Shown here piece by piece: positions 13,612 to 13,942 of a stretch of 13,942 bases of DNA. Position 1 is the stretch's first letter. Each line of letters begins with the position of its first letter. The position numbers and the translations under genes are program-made. Below the pieces are notes generated by a model that was given only the letters and a program-made list of their open reading frames with translations, searched no databases and was not told where the DNA came from. Source of the stretch: Verrucomicrobiota bacterium (lineage in GTDB: Bacteria; Verrucomicrobiota; Verrucomicrobiia; Opitutales; Opitutaceae); NCBI GenBank assembly GCA_023430825.1, contig JAEYYL010000072.1, forward strand, positions 1 to 13,942, given 5' to 3'.

Positions 13612-13942
13612 GCGGGCACGTCGGCGCTCAGGGAAAAACCGCCGGTGTCGGACGCGTTGCCTGCGGCGAGATTTCCGCCGAGCAGGGCGAGGCGTTCGCG
13701 CAGGCCGCGCAAGCCGTAGCCGTTGCCGTCGGCGGCGACGGACGCGTGCGGCGCCCCGCGGCCGTTGTCGCGCAGCGTGAGTCGCACGCGCGCGGGATCG
13801 CGGAAGTCGAGCGTGAGTTCGGCGGCGGTGGCGTGAGCGTGTTTGCGGAGATTCGTGAGGCCCTCCTGCGCGGCGCGAAAGAGCGCGTGTTCGACCCCGG
13901 GGGTGAGGGGGCGCGGCGTGCCTTCGATGCGCAGCGTGGGCA
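13608..13942 (-). CDS. NarL-type sensor histidine kinase, C-terminal part (cut by window edge)
   Basis: About 110 residues of the 3' end of a gene that continues past the right edge. They form a GHKL ATPase domain: N-box Q-E-G-L-T-N-L-R-K-H-A, G1 box R-D-N-G-R-G-A-P, and G2 region G-Y-G-L-R-G-L-R-E-R-L-A-L-L-G-G, the pattern of HPK7 kinases that pair with NarL regulators. The G1 box has Asn where many relatives have Asp or Gly. The protein ends F-S-L-S-A-D-V-P-A. The stop TGA overlaps the regulator's ATG by four bases. The sensor and dimerisation domains are outside the window, so the signal is unknown. The frame was read directly from the reverse complement from 13940 downward. Confidence 0.93.
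   Translation of the reverse strand, partial: PTLRIEGTPRPLTPGVEHALFRAAQEGLTNLRKHAHATAAELTLDFRDPARVRLTLRDNGRGAPHASVAADGNGYGLRGLRERLALLGGNLAAGNASDTGGFSLSADVPA

Overview
The window looks like ordinary chromosomal DNA from a high-GC Gram-negative bacterium, most likely Verrucomicrobiota of the Opitutaceae type. This is inference from gene content: an S46 peptidase with a Sec signal, an ADOP-type orphan permease, an E. coli-like Tdk, small lipoproteins, and ACACAGAG-type dispersed repeats. No marker gene in the window fixes the taxon. High GC and strong codon bias create many long antisense ORFs, which I treat as shadows. No tRNA, rRNA, CRISPR array, transposase, phage gene or defence system is visible.

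Layout, left to right. Positions 1-247 hold no gene but two structured inverted-repeat elements resembling REP doublets. Positions 248-2323 (-) encode a secreted S46 dipeptidyl-peptidase. Positions 2574-5135 (+) encode a large membrane protein with an STT3-like N-terminal half and a soluble, helical-repeat C-terminal part. A second copy of the core of one of the left-edge repeats lies in frame inside this gene. Positions 5228-5710 (+) encode a small alanine-rich lipoprotein, converging on tdk (5743-6330, -). Divergent from tdk is a tight three-gene run on the plus strand: murJ (6476-8032), an SLC10A7/YfeH-type SBF-like transporter (8064-9032) and a small YjdJ-like GNAT protein (9035-9331). These converge on a minus-strand pair: an ADOP-type permease (12591-10177) followed by a secreted TPR protein (10150-9377). 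A 357-base intergenic region holds a long inverted ACACAGAG repeat. The right edge holds a two-component pair read leftward: the C-terminal end of a NarL-type histidine kinase (13608-13942, cut by the window) overlapping its LuxR-type response regulator (12949-13611) by ATGA.

Functionally this is a mix of envelope and housekeeping jobs: peptide degradation outside the cytoplasm, lipid II flipping, glycan-transfer-like membrane chemistry, thymidine salvage, a macrolide-exporter-like permease and a sensor/regulator pair. I see no single integrated new system. The points most worth a second look are the REP-like elements and their coding copy, the divergent STT3-like protein, two substitutions at conserved functional positions (S46 peptidase and MurJ), the ACACAGAG hairpin, and the near-absence of Shine-Dalgarno sequences.
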